DNA of 23,055 nt from NCBI GenBank assembly GCA_964580315.1, contig CAZOKH010000058.1, positions 1-23,055 of the forward strand. Direction: 5' to 3'. The stretch comes from CAZOKH01 sp964580315. GTDB lineage: Bacteria; Chloroflexota; Anaerolineae; Anaerolineales; Anaerolineaceae. The notes beneath the pieces were generated by a model. The model had not been told where the DNA came from. It was given only the letters and a program-made list of their open reading frames with translations, and searched no databases. Positions 20,301-23,055 of the stretch are shown piece by piece. How positions within the stretch are numbered: position 1 is the first letter of the stretch; each line of letters opens with the position of its first letter. Both the position numbers and the translations under genes were made by a program.

Positions 20301-23055
20301 ATCTTTGCTGGATGCGTGTACCATCTTCAGAACAGCCTGGTTCACATCCAAAACCTTAATTGCAAGCTGGCATTCCAAAACTATTTCTGGATGTTCGGAA
20401 AAATATGAATGAAAATCAGTAATTCCAGCTTGTTTCAGTCTATCCAAAATTTTTTTGACCCCTGAAAAATCTTCCTCCCACATGGCAACCGGTGAATCTT
20501 CAAACAGGCTGCGATAGCGCTCTTCACTTTCGCGCAGAATTTGCTCAGCTTTTCTGCGGGCAGTGATATCGCGTGAAACTCCCAGGATGGTTAATTCATC
20601 GTTTTCATTCTTGACAAAACGGGTCACCACCTCGGTCCACACGGTTGAACCATCTTTGCAGGTTTGTTCCAATTCATCGACATAAATATTTTTGTCATCG
20701 CCGTTTGTTAAAACATGCCGGCTTCTTTCAGAAATTTCTGTTTGCACCCACTCCAGAGATTCAGGTGTCATCACCTGTTCGAGACTCTGGTTCTGCACTT
20801 CCTTCACGGTGTAACCGCGTAATTGCTCAACCGAGGGGCTCATATAATCCCATTTTCCAGTATCCAGGTTGAGCACCCACAGCACGTCAGAGATGTTGTT
20901 GGCAAGAAAATAGAATTGTTCCTGGCTGGTGCGCAGGGCTTCTTCAGCCTGTTTACGTTCGGCAATAAAGCGGGCTTGCTGCATATTTTGATAGGCGGTG
21001 TTGGAAAGCTGGCTGGCAATCGTGAACAATGTTTGCGCAATTTGTTCAAATTTCTCGCGCGACATGGAGGGCACTTCCCGAAATGCCTCTATTACCTGTG
21101 TTTCATCGGCGCCAATTTCACGGGCATAGGCGCGCATTTGCTCTTCGCTTTGCGTTTCATCGCGCACTTGCCCGATTAACCAGTTGGCAACATGACGCCC
21201 GCCAACAGTGATACTGGTTCCCGCATCCCACAGACCACCGCTCAGGCAGGGATGGACATAAGGGCCTTCAGGATGGTAGGCTCCAATAATGGAATCTGAA
21301 TAATAGCAATTCTTTAATCCCTTCTCAGTCTTTCGGATGATGTTTTCACATAAATGACAGAAATGACTGGGCTGGGTGATGGGGGAGCCGTCGGGGTATG
21401 TGATGATGGAAGCCACGCCGGTTGCAGCGGCAAACTGGTCTTGCAGGCGCTGGATTTCTTCCAGGTTGAACAGATCTTCAAACTCGAGCGGACCTGATTC
21501 GTCCAGCGGTCGTGTGAGGGCGATCACTCTTTTTTCAAGGGCTTCTTCAATTCGTTTGCGGTCGGTGATGTCTTGAATGACGCCAAACACCACCCGCCTT
21601 TGGGAGTCATATTCGGCAACAGAGTGCATGTCGCGGATTTCACCGTTGTCAGGACGGCGGATTTTAAACTCGTAATCATAGGGCACATTTTCATTAATCA
21701 ACCGCAGCATGGCGGCATCTAACCAGGGACGTTCCTCGGGCAGGGGAATTAGCTTGACTGTCTCAATGTTCCAATCCTTGTCTTCAAGGCCATAAACCTG
21801 GCGTGCGCCTTCAGAGGCATACACTTGACGCGAAACCAGGTCGAACTCCCAGTTGCCCGTATGCGAAACCAGTTCGGCTCGCAGCAGGCGGTTGCGGTTG
21901 ACTTCCAGTGCGGCTTCATTGCGTTTTCGGTCGGTAATGTCCAGGATGGTGATGGTAATCCCGGCAGACCGGTCATCGGGTTTTAACAGGGCTGCGTTAA
22001 GCAAAATGTTGATTATGGAACCGTCTTTGCGCTGCCAGCGGGTTTCCACGGCGCCCACACCGTGTTCATCAATCTGATGATATAGCTCGCTGCCGACATA
22101 ATTAAAATCATCTTCGGTTGGATACAGGATGCGGGCAGGCTGATTTACGATCTCTTCATGTGAATAGCCTAAAATTTCACAGAAGAAGGCATTTGCTTCT
22201 TTGACAATGCGGTTGACGGCCAGGCCAATGCCAACCGGTGCGGCGCGGAAGATGCTGTTCAACTCTTCTTCACGGGCCTGGATGGCGGCAATCATTTCTT
22301 TACGTTCGGTGATGTCGCCGGCCACGCCAGCCAGGCGAATGACCGTCCCCTGTTCATCCTTCACGGGGTAGGTGGCGGAGCGAACCCAGCGCTGACTGCC
22401 ATCGGGCTGGACGATGCGAAACTCTTCGTAAAAATAGCCGGTTATATTTGCTGCAAGCTGTGCTTGCCTGACGCGCTCTCTGTCATCGGGGTGAATGCTG
22501 TCAATGAAGGATTGCGGATTATCCAGAAGGCTCTGACAGGAACGTCCCCAAATTTTTTCGTATGCCGGATTTATATAAATAATTTGCTTGTTCTGGATGT
22601 CGCGCAGCCAGAATACTTCCTGGATGTTATCGGTCAGATGGTGAAAATTTTTTTCATTATTTCTTAATAAGCTTTGCGAACGTATGCGCGAAAGCGCGAG
22701 AAAACATTGTTGGATAAATGATTCAATCAGAGACACATTGATGTGAGCGTCAGGATTGCTGACAAACAGGTTCAATGAACCAAAAAATTGTCCCTGGCTG
22801 GCAATGCCAATGGTATAGATTTTCCTAATCGACCACATCTTTTCGAGGGCTTTTGCCACCGGGCGGGGAATTTCAGACGCGCCAAATTCTTCCAGTCCCC
22901 CGGAAAATTCTTCCAAACACGGGCGGGAGAGAATGTCGTGATAAAGTTTAATAATCTTGAAGTTTTTTGTGAATACGTCGAATCCAATTTTGGTAAGCGC
23001 TTTGCTGATTTTTGATTGATCCAACCCGTGAACATCCCTGAGGCGTAATGTTTTT
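17304..23055 (-). CDS. multi-PAS/PocR/GAF sensor with HD-GYP c-di-GMP phosphodiesterase output (5' partial)
   Basis: At least 1906 residues; numbering here starts at a TTG at 23024, but the frame is open to the window edge, so the true start is outside. Domain order: GAF-like (about 1-115), PAS (126-243), PAS (255-369), PAS (380-492), PocR (511-683), five further PAS (701-825, 838-985, 995-1112, 1123-1234, 1246-1366), two GAF (1376-1535, 1545-1705) and HD-GYP (1720-1906). The PocR part holds HFCHLC (Cys556, 559), Cys573 and Cys593. The HD-GYP motifs are complete: His1745, HDIGKIG (1777-1783), HHERWDGSGYP (1830-1840) and Asp1859. No membrane segment or GGDEF domain was seen, so it is probably a cytosolic sensor that hydrolyses c-di-GMP. 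Most PAS units end in DIT-x-R/K, typical linkers. Ligands and redox or haem cofactors are unknown. Confidence 0.92.
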   Translation of the reverse strand, partial: KTLRLRDVHGLDQSKISKALTKIGFDVFTKNFKIIKLYHDILSRPCLEEFSGGLEEFGASEIPRPVAKALEKMWSIRKIYTIGIASQGQFFGSLNLFVSNPDAHINVSLIESFIQQCFLALSRIRSQSLLRNNEKNFHHLTDNIQEVFWLRDIQNKQIIYINPAYEKIWGRSCQSLLDNPQSFIDSIHPDDRERVRQAQLAANITGYFYEEFRIVQPDGSQRWVRSATYPVKDEQGTVIRLAGVAGDITERKEMIAAIQAREEELNSIFRAAPVGIGLAVNRIVKEANAFFCEILGYSHEEIVNQPARILYPTEDDFNYVGSELYHQIDEHGVGAVETRWQRKDGSIINILLNAALLKPDDRSAGITITILDITDRKRNEAALEVNRNRLLRAELVSHTGNWEFDLVSRQVYASEGARQVYGLEDKDWNIETVKLIPLPEERPWLDAAMLRLINENVPYDYEFKIRRPDNGEIRDMHSVAEYDSQRRVVFGVIQDITDRKRIEEALEKRVIALTRPLDESGPLEFEDLFNLEEIQRLQDQFAAATGVASIITYPDGSPITQPSHFCHLCENIIRKTEKGLKNCYYSDSIIGAYHPEGPYVHPCLSGGLWDAGTSITVGGRHVANWLIGQVRDETQSEEQMRAYAREIGADETQVIEAFREVPSMSREKFEQIAQTLFTIASQLSNTAYQNMQQARFIAERKQAEEALRTSQEQFYFLANNISDVLWVLNLDTGKWDYMSPSVEQLRGYTVKEVQNQSLEQVMTPESLEWVQTEISERSRHVLTNGDDKNIYVDELEQTCKDGSTVWTEVVTRFVKNENDELTILGVSRDITARRKAEQILRESEERYRSLFEDSPVAMWEEDFSGVKKILDRLKQAGITDFHSYFSEHPEIVLECQLAIKVLDVNQAVLKMVHASSKDELINNIPKIYANQPSDEFIEILTRLSQGFIHWDIEVTNQTLDEKPIILNINWSVVPGHEQDFSKIIITKLDITEKKHAEELIRLSEERFRKVFQTSPDPISITRLSDGTFLELNQGFLDTFGYEEEREVRGKSSIELNVWANVEERKRFVRQLQEKGSVRNFESQFLTKDGQVLYGLISSTLIEVNNETCILISFKNITGRYQMEEALRESEKRYRLLIDTSPNAILVQQGGHYHFANPAGLNLLGFENLESFINIPVKETVHPDSLNLVMERIHNNEAGFSNPLAEVKMLHKDGRIIITESMSVPLTYKDRPASLIILQDITARRQAEKELKRSDTLMSKVFEILPVGVWIADNNGKLLRANPRGKEIWGAEPLVGFEEYGVFNARRLPSGEEIAPDDWALAHSIREGVTIIDELLEIDGFDGKKRIVLNSTAPLLDENKAVEGAIVVNADITDRIRAQEDLERHLTELEALYQASSALRSAQTTEEFLPILLDQTLNALKTNSGDIWLFDPAIQRLKRVVARGWLTSIEETAITPGEGIIGNVFTNGQTHITTEISSDPIAKEPLSGKLLAGWGGAGIPIRIADQIVGVLYVSVQLPRKISDEDMRLINSMVEMAGVALQRVRMHNETLRHMEQLQALQSVAGAITTSLDLNLTLTVVLEKITRQLGVDAADVLLFNPHLHTLEYAASRGFRRRGIERTNLRMGEGLSGKAALNRRILRTVNLEKAIDVKNCPSFADEGFVSHIAVPLIAKGQVKGVLEIMHRSALPGADASSPINNEWLNFLNTLAEQTAIAIDNAQMFEGLQRSNMELALAYDATIEGWSHAMDLRDKETEGHTLRVTELTMRLGRVLGIPESESVHLRRGALLHDIGKIGVPDNILLKPGPLTDDEWVIMRQHPQLAYEMLAPIPYLQQSLDIPYCHHERWDGSGYPRGLKGAEIPLSARIFAVIDVWDALRSDRPYRNAWPVEETRQYILEHSGTMFDPQVVEVFLREIDRL

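Overview
The window most likely comes from an anaerobic member of the Chloroflexota (Anaerolineae-like). This is an inference from gene content: a split transketolase, a cupin-type phosphoglucose isomerase, a C39-peptidase/TPR protein with a Thr/Pro linker, a very large PAS/PocR/GAF/HD-GYP protein and several long intergenic palindromes. No rRNA, tRNA, CRISPR array or insertion sequence was seen.

Layout. (1) 1-134 is the tail of an alpha/beta-hydrolase gene on the + strand, followed by a palindrome-rich spacer. (2) 357-5696, minus strand, is a sugar-phosphate cluster. In transcription order it holds cupin phosphoglucose isomerase, transketolase N-subunit, transketolase C-subunit, class I fructose-bisphosphate aldolase and a phosphofructokinase with PPi-type active-site residues. 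It starts from a recognisable promoter with an adjacent inverted repeat (5742-5796). (3) 5697-6218 is non-coding, with a 14-bp-stem hairpin and a tandem 13-mer. (4) 6219-8094, minus strand, is a PadR-family regulator followed four bases later by a protein made of two fused flavodoxin-like domains. A fully consensus promoter and a palindromic operator candidate precede them. (5) 8260-17027, plus strand, is a tightly packed six-gene unit: membrane-anchored C39-like peptidase with TPRs, SbcD, a CNNM/CorC-type membrane protein, SbcC and two GT-B glycosyltransferases. Three of its junctions are ATGA overlaps. The first gene appears to be leaderless. (6) 17028-17303 is a convergent spacer with nested inverted repeats. 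(7) 17304-23055, minus strand, is a giant multi-PAS sensor with a PocR ligand domain and an HD-GYP output, cut by the right window edge.

How the genes work together. The sugar-phosphate cluster interconverts glucose-6-P, fructose-6-P, fructose-1,6-bisphosphate and pentose phosphates. It contains transketolase but no transaldolase. With a PPi-type PFK and a class I aldolase, it has the parts for the sedoheptulose-1,7-bisphosphate bypass. The + strand unit ties the SbcCD DNA-end nuclease to a membrane transporter-like protein, a surface peptidase and glycosyltransferases. That combination has no textbook explanation and is the most unusual arrangement here. The PadR/flavodoxin pair looks like a ligand-controlled redox module. 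The large sensor would convert several cytosolic cues into c-di-GMP turnover.
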